This document shows, piece by piece, positions 1 to 9,892 of a stretch of DNA of 64,000 nucleotides. The translations under genes and the position numbers were made by a program. The DNA is from an uncultured Fidelibacterota bacterium (GTDB lineage: Bacteria > Fidelibacterota > Marinisomatia > Marinisomatales > Marinisomataceae), in the NCBI GenBank assembly GCA_902526795.1, contig CABZMF010000001.1, positions 135,458 to 199,457 on the forward strand, written 5' to 3'. Below the pieces are notes generated by a model, which was not told the origin of the DNA, did not search any database, and worked only from the letters and a program-made list of their open reading frames with translations. Within the stretch, counting starts at the first letter, position 1; each line of letters opens with the position of its first letter.

Positions 1-474
1 ATCTCAAATTTTTATCACAATAATGATAAAATGATTTTAGAGCGTTATATCAGATCAATAAATACTTATATGTTTTATAGTTCCTTTGTACTCCTCATTT
101 TATTATTATTCTTTTCAAAGAGTATATTATTAATTTTATTTGGTGAGAAATTCGTTCATTTAGATTTTCTTTTAAAATGCGTCATTTTATCTTTTTTACC
201 AAAAATAATTTGTGGTCCATGTGGACCAATTTTAGTTCTAACTAGGTTTGAAAAGATTAATCTATTGGTCAACTTTATTTTCCTGCTCTTGTCAATGATA
301 ATAGGAGTGTTTTTGACAATGCAATTTGGATTTCAAGGTATGATTTATACATATATAATTGGAATGATATTAATCAACATTACATTTTATATTATTGTAA
401 TCAAAAAACTTAAGATTAATACTTTACCTTACTTTAATTTTCTTAAAGCAGATTTTTCGATGATTAATAAATAG
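1..474 (+). CDS. Polysaccharide flippase / oligosaccharide transporter, C-terminal fragment (5' end outside window)
   Basis: Frame open from base 1 (ISNFYHNNDKMILERY...); hydrophobic TM segments; next to glycosyltransferases and rfb genes. Confidence 0.6.
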   Translation: MSNFYHNNDKMILERYIRSINTYMFYSSFVLLILLLFFSKSILLILFGEKFVHLDFLLKCVILSFLPKIICGPCGPILVLTRFEKINLLVNFIFLLLSMIIGVFLTMQFGFQGMIYTYIIGMILINITFYIIVIKKLKINTLPYFNFLKADFSMINK

Positions 475-482
475 TTTCATAT

Positions 483-1595
483 ATGATAAGTAGCCAAAAT
501 AAATTTAAAGTCGTTCTCTCTGGAGTTAATATAAATGAAGCAGGTCAGCTGAAAGTATTTAAAGAGATGATTAATGCTTTTTTGAAAAAAGATGTTCATT
601 TGATTTGTATAGTAAATGATATTCTTTTATTCAAATCATATGATAATCAAAAACTTGAGTTTATTGAATTTCCTGAAATAAAAAAAAGCTGGTTCTCTAG
701 ATTGAAATTTGAATTTTTTGATGTAAAGAAAATATCTATTGATATTGACGCAGATATTTGGATAAATATGCAAGATATTTCTGCAAATACAGTTTGTAAA
801 AATTCTTTTGTATACTGTCATAATCCATCAATGTTTGCTAAAAAAAGTTTCTCATATCTGCTTTACGACTGGAAGTTTTTTTTGTGGAATTATTTATATA
901 AATATTTATATCAGATTAATATTTCGTCAAATAATGCAGTTATTGTACAACAGGAATGGATTGCTAAAGAGTTTAAATCACATTTTAATATTAATAATAT
1001 TATTGTAGCTAGGCCTAAAAATTCAACTAAATATTTTGCAGACGATAGTAATATCGAAAATCTAAATTTTATCTATCCTTCTCTTCCAAGAGTTTTTAAA
1101 AATTTTGAATTAATTTTAAATGCAATAAACTACTTTAATGATAATTACCCTCATTACAAAAATAAGATTTCATGTACGCTGACATTTGATCAATTTTCTA
1201 ATAAGTTTTCAAAATATTTGTTTAATAAATATAGTCACCTTCAAAATGTTGAATTTTCTGGTATTTTACCATATTCAGAGGTCCAAAAAAGGCTTAAAAA
1301 TTCAACTATTGGTATTTTTCCGTCAAAACTTGAAACGTGGGGACTGCCGATTAATGAATATCAAGAAAATAATTTACCTATAATAGTAGCAGATTTACCA
1401 TACGCTCATGAAACAGTTGGCAATTATAATAAAGTTCACTTTGTAGACCCAGATAATTATAAGTACTTAGCAAAGATATTTAAAAAAATTATTGATGGTG
1501 ATGATATTTTTTATGAAGCATCATATAAAAATGAAAACCAGTTGATAAATTCTTATGATAGCCTTGTAAACGAAATCTTTGAGTTGAGCAAATAA
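483..1595 (+). CDS. Glycosyltransferase family 4/1-like
   Basis: 370 aa; C-terminal GIFPSKLETWGLPINEYQ resembles GT-B donor-site E-x7-E motif; cluster context. Confidence 0.75.
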   Translation: MISSQNKFKVVLSGVNINEAGQLKVFKEMINAFLKKDVHLICIVNDILLFKSYDNQKLEFIEFPEIKKSWFSRLKFEFFDVKKISIDIDADIWINMQDISANTVCKNSFVYCHNPSMFAKKSFSYLLYDWKFFLWNYLYKYLYQINISSNNAVIVQQEWIAKEFKSHFNINNIIVARPKNSTKYFADDSNIENLNFIYPSLPRVFKNFELILNAINYFNDNYPHYKNKISCTLTFDQFSNKFSKYLFNKYSHLQNVEFSGILPYSEVQKRLKNSTIGIFPSKLETWGLPINEYQENNLPIIVADLPYAHETVGNYNKVHFVDPDNYKYLAKIFKKIIDGDDIFYEASYKNENQLINSYDSLVNEIFELSK

Positions 1596-2506
1596 TGAAA
1601 AAAAATCATACAGTTGGAATTATTATCCCTACTTTAAACCCAGATCATATTTTTGAGGAAAACTTGAAATTACTTAGTTCTTTAAATTTGAAGGTTTTAA
1701 TCATTGATTCTAATTCTAGTATTAATGTAAATAAAATAGCTAAGCGTTATAAAGCGAATTTCGTAAAAGAAAATAATTTTAATCATGGTTCAACTAGAGA
1801 AAAAGCAAGAAAGATGCTAAAAACTGATATAGTTGTTTATATGACTCAAGACGCCAAGTTACAATCATCGGAGTCAATTCAAAATTTAATCAAACCATTA
1901 ATAGAAGGAAAAGCTTCAGTTTCATACGGTAGACAAATTCCTGTCAAAAATGCAGGTATCTTAGAAAGTTTTCCTGTAGAATTTAATTATACAGAACTGT
2001 CAAACTTCAGATCATTGAATGATATAGATAAGTATGGTGTAGGAACATTTTTCTGTTCAGACGTTTTTTCAGCTTACATAAACGAAGATTTAAATAACGT
2101 GGGTGGATTTGATCACGTGCTTACTGGAGAAGACTATCTTATGTGTTACAAAATACTTCTAGATAATAAGTCGGTAGCATATGTATCGAATGCATGTGTT
2201 ATACATTCTCATAATTTTTCCTTAATAGAAAATTTTAATAGAATGTTTGATACAGGATATGTTAGAGGAGAAAGAAAACATATTCAGGATTTAATTGGTC
2301 ATCCAGATAGTCGTGGAATGCAACTTACTGTATCTATGTTTAAAAAAATTATTAAAGAAAAACCTCAAATTCTTCCATATGCAATTTTACAAACTACCTT
2401 AAAATATCTTGGCTTTAAAATAGGATATTACGGAACTAATCTACCTGTAAAAGTAAAAAGATTTTTAAGTGGACAAAAGTACTTTTGGCTTTCAAGTATA
2501 ATATAG
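1595..2506 (+). CDS. Glycosyltransferase family 2 (rhamnosyltransferase-like)
   Basis: N-terminal VGIIIPTLNP, VLIIDSNSS, NHGSTREKAR typical of rhamnosyltransferase-like GT2. Confidence 0.8.
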   Translation: MKKNHTVGIIIPTLNPDHIFEENLKLLSSLNLKVLIIDSNSSINVNKIAKRYKANFVKENNFNHGSTREKARKMLKTDIVVYMTQDAKLQSSESIQNLIKPLIEGKASVSYGRQIPVKNAGILESFPVEFNYTELSNFRSLNDIDKYGVGTFFCSDVFSAYINEDLNNVGGFDHVLTGEDYLMCYKILLDNKSVAYVSNACVIHSHNFSLIENFNRMFDTGYVRGERKHIQDLIGHPDSRGMQLTVSMFKKIIKEKPQILPYAILQTTLKYLGFKIGYYGTNLPVKVKRFLSGQKYFWLSSII

Positions 2507-2538
2507 TATTTTTTGCTTATTATTATTATACTACCTGA

Positions 2539-3582
2539 ATGAGAATCATCGTTACGGGCGGACTAGGTTTTATTGGAAGTAATTTCATCTTAAACCAAAT
2601 TAATAAAACTAAAAATATTATACTGAATATTGACAAAATTACATACGCAGGAAACATTGATAATTTATCTAGTATTTCAAATGAAAAAAATTATTCTTTT
2701 TTAAAATCTGATATTTGTTCAAAGGATTTGATTAATACTACCATCAATGAATTTGAACCTGATTCTATCGTAAACTTTGCAGCAGAATCTCACGTAGATA
2801 GATCTATTGAAAATCCAATGGAATTTGTTGAAACTAACGTTCTAGGCACAGTTAATTTACTTCAATGCAGCACTAATTATTTCAATAAAATAAATAATAG
2901 TAATTTTAAGTTCTTACACGTATCTACTGATGAAGTATTTGGAAGTTTAGGAAAATCTGGTTTATTTTCTGAAGATACTTCTTACGATCCAAGCAGTCCT
3001 TATTCAGCATCAAAAGCTTCATCAGACCATTTTGTAAGAGCTTGGAATCGTACTTTTGGACTTCCAACTATCATTACTAACTGTTCAAACAATTATGGAC
3101 CTAGACAATTTCCTGAAAAACTAATTCCTTTAATGATTATTAATTGTTTAAATGAAAAACCATTACCCATTTATGGTAAAGGTGATAATATAAGAGATTG
3201 GTTGTATGTAAATGATCATTGTGATGCAATATATGAAACTCTTTGCAATGGTAAAATTGGAGAAACCTATAATATTGGTGGTAATAATGAAATTTCAAAT
3301 TTTGAAATTGTTAATACAATTTGTTCTATTATGGATGAACTTAGGCCAAGACAAAATGCACAAAAATATTCTGAGCTTATTACTTTTGTGGAAGATAGAC
3401 CTGGTCATGATTTTAGATACGCAATAGATACTTCTAAAATAAAGAACAAATTAGGATGGATGCCTAAAGAAGATTTCCATTCTGGTATTAGAAAAACAAT
3501 AGATTGGTATTTAAAAAATTCTCAATGGATTAAAAATTTAAGTTCTAAATATAACCAAAGTAGGTTAGGTTTAAAATCATGA
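2539..3582 (+). CDS. rfbB: dTDP-glucose 4,6-dehydratase
   Basis: Rossmann GGLGFIGSN, STDEVFG, YSASKASSDH; followed by rfbA/C/D. Confidence 0.95.
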   Translation: MRIIVTGGLGFIGSNFILNQINKTKNIILNIDKITYAGNIDNLSSISNEKNYSFLKSDICSKDLINTTINEFEPDSIVNFAAESHVDRSIENPMEFVETNVLGTVNLLQCSTNYFNKINNSNFKFLHVSTDEVFGSLGKSGLFSEDTSYDPSSPYSASKASSDHFVRAWNRTFGLPTIITNCSNNYGPRQFPEKLIPLMIINCLNEKPLPIYGKGDNIRDWLYVNDHCDAIYETLCNGKIGETYNIGGNNEISNFEIVNTICSIMDELRPRQNAQKYSELITFVEDRPGHDFRYAIDTSKIKNKLGWMPKEDFHSGIRKTIDWYLKNSQWIKNLSSKYNQSRLGLKS

Positions 3583-4439
3583 AGGGAATTGTGTTAGCTG
3601 GAGGAAGTGGTACCAGACTATATCCCATAACTATATCAGTTAGTAAACAATTAACACCTGTCTACGATAAGCCAATGCTTTATTATCCAATATCTACATT
3701 AATGTTGATGGGCATAAAAGATATACTAATAATTAGTACAAAGGATGATATTCCCAGGTACAAAAAATTATTTGGTAATGGTAAAAGCTTAGGTCTAAGA
3801 TTCTCGTATGAAATTCAACATGCACCAAATGGTTTGGCTGAAGCTTTTATTATTGGTGAAGATTTTATTAAAAATGAAGATGTTTGTTTAATTTTAGGCG
3901 ATAATCTTTTCCATGGAACGGGATATATCAGTAAAATTCGAAAAAAAATAAAAAATCTTAATGGTGGGTTAATATTTGGATACAGAGTTAGTGATCCGCA
4001 AAGATATGGTGTTGTTGAATTTGATAAAAGTTTTAAAGTGAAAAGCATTGAAGAGAAGCCACAAAATCCTAAATCAAATTATGCAGTTCCAGGCCTTTAT
4101 TTTTATGATAATAGTATTGTAAAAATTGCCAAAAACTTAAAGCCTTCGGAAAGAGGAGAACTAGAAATCACTGATTTGAATAAAGAATATTTAAATAAAG
4201 GTGATTTGGAAGTTCAATTACTTGGTCGTGGAGTTTCTTGGTTTGACACAGGAACACATACCAGCCTCCTTAATGCAAGTAATTTTGTTCGCTCGATTGA
4301 GGAGAGACAAGGGAAAAAAATTTCATGTATTGAAGAAGTTTCACTTAATATGGGCTTCATGGACAAAAAGATGTTACAGAAATACATAGATTTATATCCA
4401 AGTTGTGATTATAAGAATTATCTTAAGACTTTAATTTAA
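3579..4439 (+). CDS. rfbA: Glucose-1-phosphate thymidylyltransferase
   Basis: MKGIVLAGGSGTRLYPIT, KPMLYYPISTLM, LGDNLFHG. Confidence 0.95.
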   Translation: MKGIVLAGGSGTRLYPITISVSKQLTPVYDKPMLYYPISTLMLMGIKDILIISTKDDIPRYKKLFGNGKSLGLRFSYEIQHAPNGLAEAFIIGEDFIKNEDVCLILGDNLFHGTGYISKIRKKIKNLNGGLIFGYRVSDPQRYGVVEFDKSFKVKSIEEKPQNPKSNYAVPGLYFYDNSIVKIAKNLKPSERGELEITDLNKEYLNKGDLEVQLLGRGVSWFDTGTHTSLLNASNFVRSIEERQGKKISCIEEVSLNMGFMDKKMLQKYIDLYPSCDYKNYLKTLI

Positions 4440-4963
4440 TGATATTTAAATCAACTCATATCGATGAAGTAAAAATAATTAAACCTACAATATTTGAGGA
4501 TAATCGAGGATTTTTTTTTGAGTCTTATCATGCACAAAAGTTTAGAGATAATGGTATTGATGAAACTTTTGTTCAATTAAATCATAGTAAATCAGTAAAA
4601 CATACATTAAGAGGTTTACATTATCAAAAACCTCAAGCTCAGGGCAAATTAGTAAGATGTATTTACGGAGAAGTGCTTGATGTTGCTGTGGACATTAGGA
4701 AGGATTCACCTAGTTTTCGTAAATGGGTATCAATTAAAATTAATAGCGAAAATAAAAAACAAGTATATGTTCCTCCAGGATTTGCACATGGGTTTTTAGT
4801 ACTTTCTGATTATGCAGAAATTATATATCAGTGTACTGAGTTATACAATCCTAAAAATGATAAAGGAATTATTTGGAATGATAGTTCTATAAATATAGAA
4901 TGGGGAATAAAAACCCCAATTTTATCAAAAAAAGATTCAAAGCTTTTACCACTAAATTTATAA
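4439..4963 (+). CDS. rfbC: dTDP-4-dehydrorhamnose 3,5-epimerase
   Basis: EDNRGFFFESY, LRGLHYQKPQAQGKLVRC, PPGFAHGFLVLSD. Confidence 0.95.
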   Translation: MIFKSTHIDEVKIIKPTIFEDNRGFFFESYHAQKFRDNGIDETFVQLNHSKSVKHTLRGLHYQKPQAQGKLVRCIYGEVLDVAVDIRKDSPSFRKWVSIKINSENKKQVYVPPGFAHGFLVLSDYAEIIYQCTELYNPKNDKGIIWNDSSINIEWGIKTPILSKKDSKLLPLNL

Positions 4964-5802
4964 TGAAAAAAATCTTGATTACTGGAGGTGATGGTCAACT
5001 TTCTAAGCAGTTATTTTTAGAATTAAGTAATAATTTTGAAGTTATATCTCTTTCTAAAAAAGACTTAAATATAACTGATAAAAAAAATGTTAAAAGTATT
5101 TTATCAAAATATAATCCTGAAATAGTAATTAATTCAGCAGCGTATACAAATGTTGATGGATGCGAAACTAACAGCAAATTAGCATATGATGTAAATGCCA
5201 ATGCAATTAATAATTTTAAAGATTTTTTTAATGGTTTATTCATTCAAATATCCACTGATTATGTTTTTGATGGTGAAAATGGTCCTTACAATGAATCTTC
5301 AAAAACAAATCCTTTAGGTATATATGGAAAATCCAAACTTCATGGCGAAGAAATTGTTAGAGATAATTTTAAAAATCACTTAATCATCAGAACAAATGTT
5401 TTATTTGGTGGCAAAAGTAAAGCAAACTTTTTGGCTTGGGTTATCGAATCACTGCTATTAAAAAAAGAAATAAATGTTGTTGATGATCAATATAATAATC
5501 CAGTTTCCGTTTATGATTTATCTAAAACCATTCACAATTTAATATATGCGGAAAGTAGGGGAATTATTCATGTTGGATCAGATACATTATGTTCAAGATT
5601 TGAGTTTGCTAATATGATAGCTAATTGTTGGAATTTAAATAATAATTATATAAAACCAATAAGCACTGAAGATTTAAGTAGAAAAATAAAAAATTATTTA
5701 GCCCCACGACCTCTAAAATCTGGTTTGATTTCTTTAAATGAATATCTTCCAATTTTATCTTTAAAGAATTCTTTAAAAAATATTAAAAATCAAAAAAATT
5801 AA
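4963..5802 (+). CDS. rfbD: dTDP-4-dehydrorhamnose reductase
   Basis: MKKILITGGDGQLSKQL, AAYTNVDGCE, STDYVFDGENGPY; ATG at 4963 overlaps rfbC stop. Confidence 0.93.
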   Translation: MKKILITGGDGQLSKQLFLELSNNFEVISLSKKDLNITDKKNVKSILSKYNPEIVINSAAYTNVDGCETNSKLAYDVNANAINNFKDFFNGLFIQISTDYVFDGENGPYNESSKTNPLGIYGKSKLHGEEIVRDNFKNHLIIRTNVLFGGKSKANFLAWVIESLLLKKEINVVDDQYNNPVSVYDLSKTIHNLIYAESRGIIHVGSDTLCSRFEFANMIANCWNLNNNYIKPISTEDLSRKIKNYLAPRPLKSGLISLNEYLPILSLKNSLKNIKNQKN

Positions 5803-5835
5803 AGTTTTTGTAATCACAATAATTAAATATATTAG

Positions 5836-6678
5836 TTGGTGCATAAAATAAATATAGGAATTGTTGGTCTAGGTTATGTTGGAAAAGCCGTAGAAAATTT
5901 TTTTAAAAAATTTTATAAAATTAATACGTTTGATATAAATGGTGAATCAAACTGTAGTACTTTAGATGAAGCTGTAGAATTATCGGAATTATTATTTGTT
6001 TGTCTACCAACTCCCATGATGAAAGACGGCTCGTGTGATTTAAGAATCTTAAAAAAAGTTATTTCTGATATTGATTTTATTGCATCACAGCCAAAGTTAA
6101 TTGTTATAAAATCAACTGTTCCTGTTGGTACAACAGATTTTTTTAAAATTAAATATCCTAATTTAAATTTTTGTTTTAACCCAGAATTTTTAACTGAAGC
6201 AAATTTTATAAATGATTTTAAAAATCAAGATAGGATTATTATTGGTGGAGATAATTTAGATATGATATACAGATTATATTTTGAAACATTTGAAGGTGTA
6301 AAAATAATTAAGACTGATTTTAAAACAGCGGAGATGGTAAAGTATATTACTAATACCTTTTTAGCAACTAAGGTCTCTTTTGCAAATGAGATTGCTTCAT
6401 TTTGTGAGAAAGTAAATATTAATTATAATAACGTAATTGATATTGCAAAAATTGATAAAAGATTAGGGCAGTCTCATTGGAAAGTTCCTGGTCCTGATGG
6501 AAAAAAAGGTTATGGTGGATCTTGTTTCCCAAAAGATATTTCATCACTAATTAGCCAGTTTAAAGATAATGACATAGAATCAATAATCCTTGATGCATCC
6601 CTTAATAGAAATAATAGTATTGATAGACCTGAAAAAGATTGGATGGAATTAAAAGGAAGATCAGTGTCTGATGAATAG
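5836..6678 (+). CDS. Short UDP-glucose/GDP-mannose dehydrogenase family protein
   Basis: INIGIVGLGYVGKAVENF, KSTVPVGTT, NPEFLTEAN, catalytic GYGGSCFPKD; 280 aa; TTG/GTG start. Confidence 0.85.
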   Translation: MVHKINIGIVGLGYVGKAVENFFKKFYKINTFDINGESNCSTLDEAVELSELLFVCLPTPMMKDGSCDLRILKKVISDIDFIASQPKLIVIKSTVPVGTTDFFKIKYPNLNFCFNPEFLTEANFINDFKNQDRIIIGGDNLDMIYRLYFETFEGVKIIKTDFKTAEMVKYITNTFLATKVSFANEIASFCEKVNINYNNVIDIAKIDKRLGQSHWKVPGPDGKKGYGGSCFPKDISSLISQFKDNDIESIILDASLNRNNSIDRPEKDWMELKGRSVSDE

Positions 6679-6690
6679 AAAATTTATGCT

Positions 6691-7605
6691 TTAATCACTA
6701 ATCCCTAAACTCTTTTTATAAGAAGGAATCCATTCTTCAATTATTACTGATGGTTTCCATTCAAGTAGTTTTTTAGCTTTACTATTATCAGCTAATGTTT
6801 CTTTAGGCTCCATTACAGAATCGATCCTTCTTGTTGGTCCTCCCATCATTTTAGCAATTTCATTTACAGATCTATTATTCCCATTACCAATATTTATTAC
6901 CTCACCATTTCCTACTTTTTTAGATTGCATTGCTAATAAATTAGCCTTCGCAATATCACTAACGTGAGTAAAATCTCTTCTTTGATTTCCATCTCCTCTA
7001 ATTGTTAGTGGGAGATTATTCATTCTTTGCTTTGCAAAGATACACATTACCAAAGCATATGCTCCATCAAGGTTTTGTTTATCACCATATACATTAAAAT
7101 ATCTTAATGATACAGTTTCAATATTATATATAACTGAATAAACTCTACAACACACTTCTCCATAATACTTTTGCATTGCATATGGAGAAATTGGATTTAC
7201 TTGGTCAATTTCTTTGGTGGGGAGTTTAGAACTATTACCATAAACTGAAGATGACGAACTATATACTAATCGTTTTATTTTCATCTCCGAACAAGCTTTC
7301 AAAATATTGACAGTACTGAGAGTGTTATTTTTTTCAAAAATTAAGGGGTTATCAATAGATTTTTGCACTCGAGGAAAGGCAGCTAAATGAAAAACTCCAT
7401 TAACACCTTTAATTGCATTTTTTATCAATGGTAAATTATTTTCGTTAGATAAATCAATATCATAATAGGTTGCATTAGAATTACAATTTTCTTTTTTACC
7501 TGTAGAAAAATTATCTATTACTTTTACTGTGTGCCCCTCTTCAATTAAATAATCTACCAAATTACTACCGATAAATCCGGCTCCTCCTGTAACTAAAAAT
7601 TTCAT
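6691..7605 (-). CDS. NAD-dependent epimerase/dehydratase (UDP-hexose 4-epimerase-like)
   Basis: MKFLVTGGAGFIGSNLVDYL, SSSSVYG, YAMQKYYGE, RYFNVYG. Confidence 0.88.
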   Translation of the reverse strand: MKFLVTGGAGFIGSNLVDYLIEEGHTVKVIDNFSTGKKENCNSNATYYDIDLSNENNLPLIKNAIKGVNGVFHLAAFPRVQKSIDNPLIFEKNNTLSTVNILKACSEMKIKRLVYSSSSSVYGNSSKLPTKEIDQVNPISPYAMQKYYGEVCCRVYSVIYNIETVSLRYFNVYGDKQNLDGAYALVMCIFAKQRMNNLPLTIRGDGNQRRDFTHVSDIAKANLLAMQSKKVGNGEVINIGNGNNRSVNEIAKMMGGPTRRIDSVMEPKETLADNSKAKKLLEWKPSVIIEEWIPSYKKSLGISD

Positions 7606-7730
7606 GAAAAAAATTACCTAAGATTATTATAATAATTCTATTTTTTTTTACTATTTCATAAGTAGTAAATTTGCTTTAACATGTAGCATATCTTGAGTAA
7701 AAATTTTTTTGAAAGAATAATAATTTAACT

Positions 7731-8657
7731 ATGAAAAAATTAAATATCTTAGTTATTGGTGGAACCGGATTTCTGGGTTCTAATCTTGTTAACGCATTAG
7801 CTCAAGAAAAGCACAATATTAAGGTATTGTCAAGAGGTCATATAAAACTATCGGAAAATCATAGTAACGTAAAATATATCATTGGAGATATTTGCGATGA
7901 AAAAAGTTTAAATAGAGCAATTAAAGGTACTGACTTTGTTTATCACTTAGCCAGCACAACCAATCCTAAATTTGGAGAAGAAGACTTATTATTTGATTTG
8001 TCTTCTAATTTAATATCTACAATAAATATTCTAAAAAAATGTGTCAATTTTCATGTTAAGAAATTTATTTTTTGCTCATCTGGAGGAACAGTATACGGTG
8101 ATCAAAATAATTTACCAATTTCAGAGGACAATATTTGTTTACCTATTTCATCATATGGGCTTGTAAAACACAATATCGAAATGTATATAAAATATTTTAA
8201 TAAAAGATTTAGCTTAAACTATGAAATTTTAAGAGTTTCAAATCCTTATGGAAAGGGTCAATTTCCGGATGGCCCACAAGGCGTTATACCAACTTTTATA
8301 AAAAAAATTTTAAAAGGGATGGAAATAAAAGTATTTGGTGATGGTTCAAGTACAAGAGATTATTTGTATATTGATGACTTTATAGACTTGAATTTAAAGT
8401 TATTAACAACAGTTAAGAAAAATAATACTTTAAATATTGGAAGTGGTAAGTCAATATCCATAATTGATTTAATAAAAAAAATTGAAATTTTAACTGGAAA
8501 AACTGCAAGCATAAATTATTTTCCTGAACGTGAATTTGATGTTAAAAAAATTCATTTAAACATTAATAAGGTTTCACATATTTATAATTGGAATCCAAAG
8601 GTTGATATTGATACTGGTTTACTTAAAACTTTAAAATGGATAAATGATATTTCATAG
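7731..8657 (+). CDS. NAD-dependent epimerase/dehydratase
   Basis: ILVIGGTGFLGSNLV, SSGGTVYGD, YGLVKHNIE, RVSNPYG. Confidence 0.88.
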   Translation: MKKLNILVIGGTGFLGSNLVNALAQEKHNIKVLSRGHIKLSENHSNVKYIIGDICDEKSLNRAIKGTDFVYHLASTTNPKFGEEDLLFDLSSNLISTINILKKCVNFHVKKFIFCSSGGTVYGDQNNLPISEDNICLPISSYGLVKHNIEMYIKYFNKRFSLNYEILRVSNPYGKGQFPDGPQGVIPTFIKKILKGMEIKVFGDGSSTRDYLYIDDFIDLNLKLLTTVKKNNTLNIGSGKSISIIDLIKKIEILTGKTASINYFPEREFDVKKIHLNINKVSHIYNWNPKVDIDTGLLKTLKWINDIS

Positions 8658-9312
8658 AGTTATGAAAAATTTTAAGATATATGAAAGAAAAAAATTAGGA
8701 CTATTTTACAGTGTATTTAAAAGAGTTATCGATATAATTGGTGGTTTATTTGGTTTAATTTTTTTTGCTCCAATTATAGCCTTTGCAATTATAAAAATAA
8801 AAAATGATTCGCCTGGGCCCGCTATTTTTAAACAACAAAGGCTTGGTTTGGGTGGCAAGCCTTTTATAATTTTTAAACTAAGAGGAATGTATATTGACGC
8901 AAAGGAAAAATTTCCTCACTTATATAATTACACTGGAAAAAAAGATTTAGATTTTTACTTCCATGTAGAAAACGATCCACGAGTTACAAAAGTTGGTAAG
9001 TTCATACGAAAAACTAGCATAGATGAATTACCAAATTTTTTTAATGTTTTAATTGGTAATATGTCTTTGGTAGGTCCTAGACCAGAAATTCCAGAGGTCA
9101 TAGATTTATATGGCGAAGATATGAATAAGTATCTATCTGTAAAGCCTGGAATAACATGCAATTCAAAGGCAAGTCTAAGAGATAATTTAACCAAAGAAAA
9201 AACTTTAAAAATGGATTTAGATTACATTGATAATATGTGTTTGAGTAAAGATATACAACTTCTGTATAAAACGGCTAAAAGTATTTTTTTGAGTAACAAC
9301 GTAAATACTTAA
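8644..9312 (+). CDS. Bacterial sugar transferase (undecaprenyl-phosphate phosphoglycosyl transferase, PglC/WcaJ type)
   Basis: FKRVIDIIGGLFGLIFFAPI, SPGPAIFKQQRLG, IRKTSIDELPNFFNVLIGNMSLVGPRPE. Confidence 0.92.
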   Translation: MIFHRVMKNFKIYERKKLGLFYSVFKRVIDIIGGLFGLIFFAPIIAFAIIKIKNDSPGPAIFKQQRLGLGGKPFIIFKLRGMYIDAKEKFPHLYNYTGKKDLDFYFHVENDPRVTKVGKFIRKTSIDELPNFFNVLIGNMSLVGPRPEIPEVIDLYGEDMNKYLSVKPGITCNSKASLRDNLTKEKTLKMDLDYIDNMCLSKDIQLLYKTAKSIFLSNNVNT

Positions 9313-9340
9313 TTTTTAAAAAATTTATAATTGTAAAAAT

Positions 9341-9892
9341 TTAAATTTTACTATCAATATATTCACAAATAATATGTCCAATTAATATATGCATTTCTTG
9401 TATTCTTGCTGTTACATTACTATTAACTTTTATTAAATCGCAATCCAGCTTACTAATTTCACCACCATCTTTTCCAGTTAGTGCAAAACAATTAATTCCA
9501 ATATTATTTGCAGTCTCAATAGCCTTTACTACGTTTCGACTATTTCCAGATGTGGATAAGGCAATAAGTAAATCACTTCCTTCGCCAATACCAACGATTT
9601 GTCTTGAAAAGACTTCTTCAAAACAGTAATCATTACTTATTGAGGTTATTGTAGACAGATTATCAGCGAGTGAAATAGCTGGCAAAGGGCGCCTATCTTT
9701 TTGGAATTTTCCAATAAATTCTGCAGCAATGTGGCTTGCGTCGCTCGCACTCCCACCATTACCGCATAATAGAATTTTTTTACTAGACAATATTGTTGTT
9801 AAAGCAATTTGACAAAGATTGTCAATTGATTGTAAATCGTTTAATAATAAGTTACTTACTTCAATATGATTTAATATCGATTCTTTTATCAT
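9341..9892 (-). CDS. gmhA: Phosphoheptose isomerase / SIS domain protein
   Basis: LLCGNGGSASDASHIAAEFIGKF, ALSTSGNSRNV. Confidence 0.88.
   Translation of the reverse strand: MIKESILNHIEVSNLLLNDLQSIDNLCQIALTTILSSKKILLCGNGGSASDASHIAAEFIGKFQKDRRPLPAISLADNLSTITSISNDYCFEEVFSRQIVGIGEGSDLLIALSTSGNSRNVVKAIETANNIGINCFALTGKDGGEISKLDCDLIKVNSNVTARIQEMHILIGHIICEYIDSKI

Noticed and set aside
4509-4519. T9 run within rfbC as a phase-variation tract
   Set aside because: Short and reads cleanly as GFFFE within a conserved region; AT-rich genome makes such runs common.
9312-9341. AT-rich partial inverted repeats between the sugar transferase and gmhA
   Set aside because: Could be a bidirectional terminator but composition is almost pure A/T, so chance pairing cannot be excluded.
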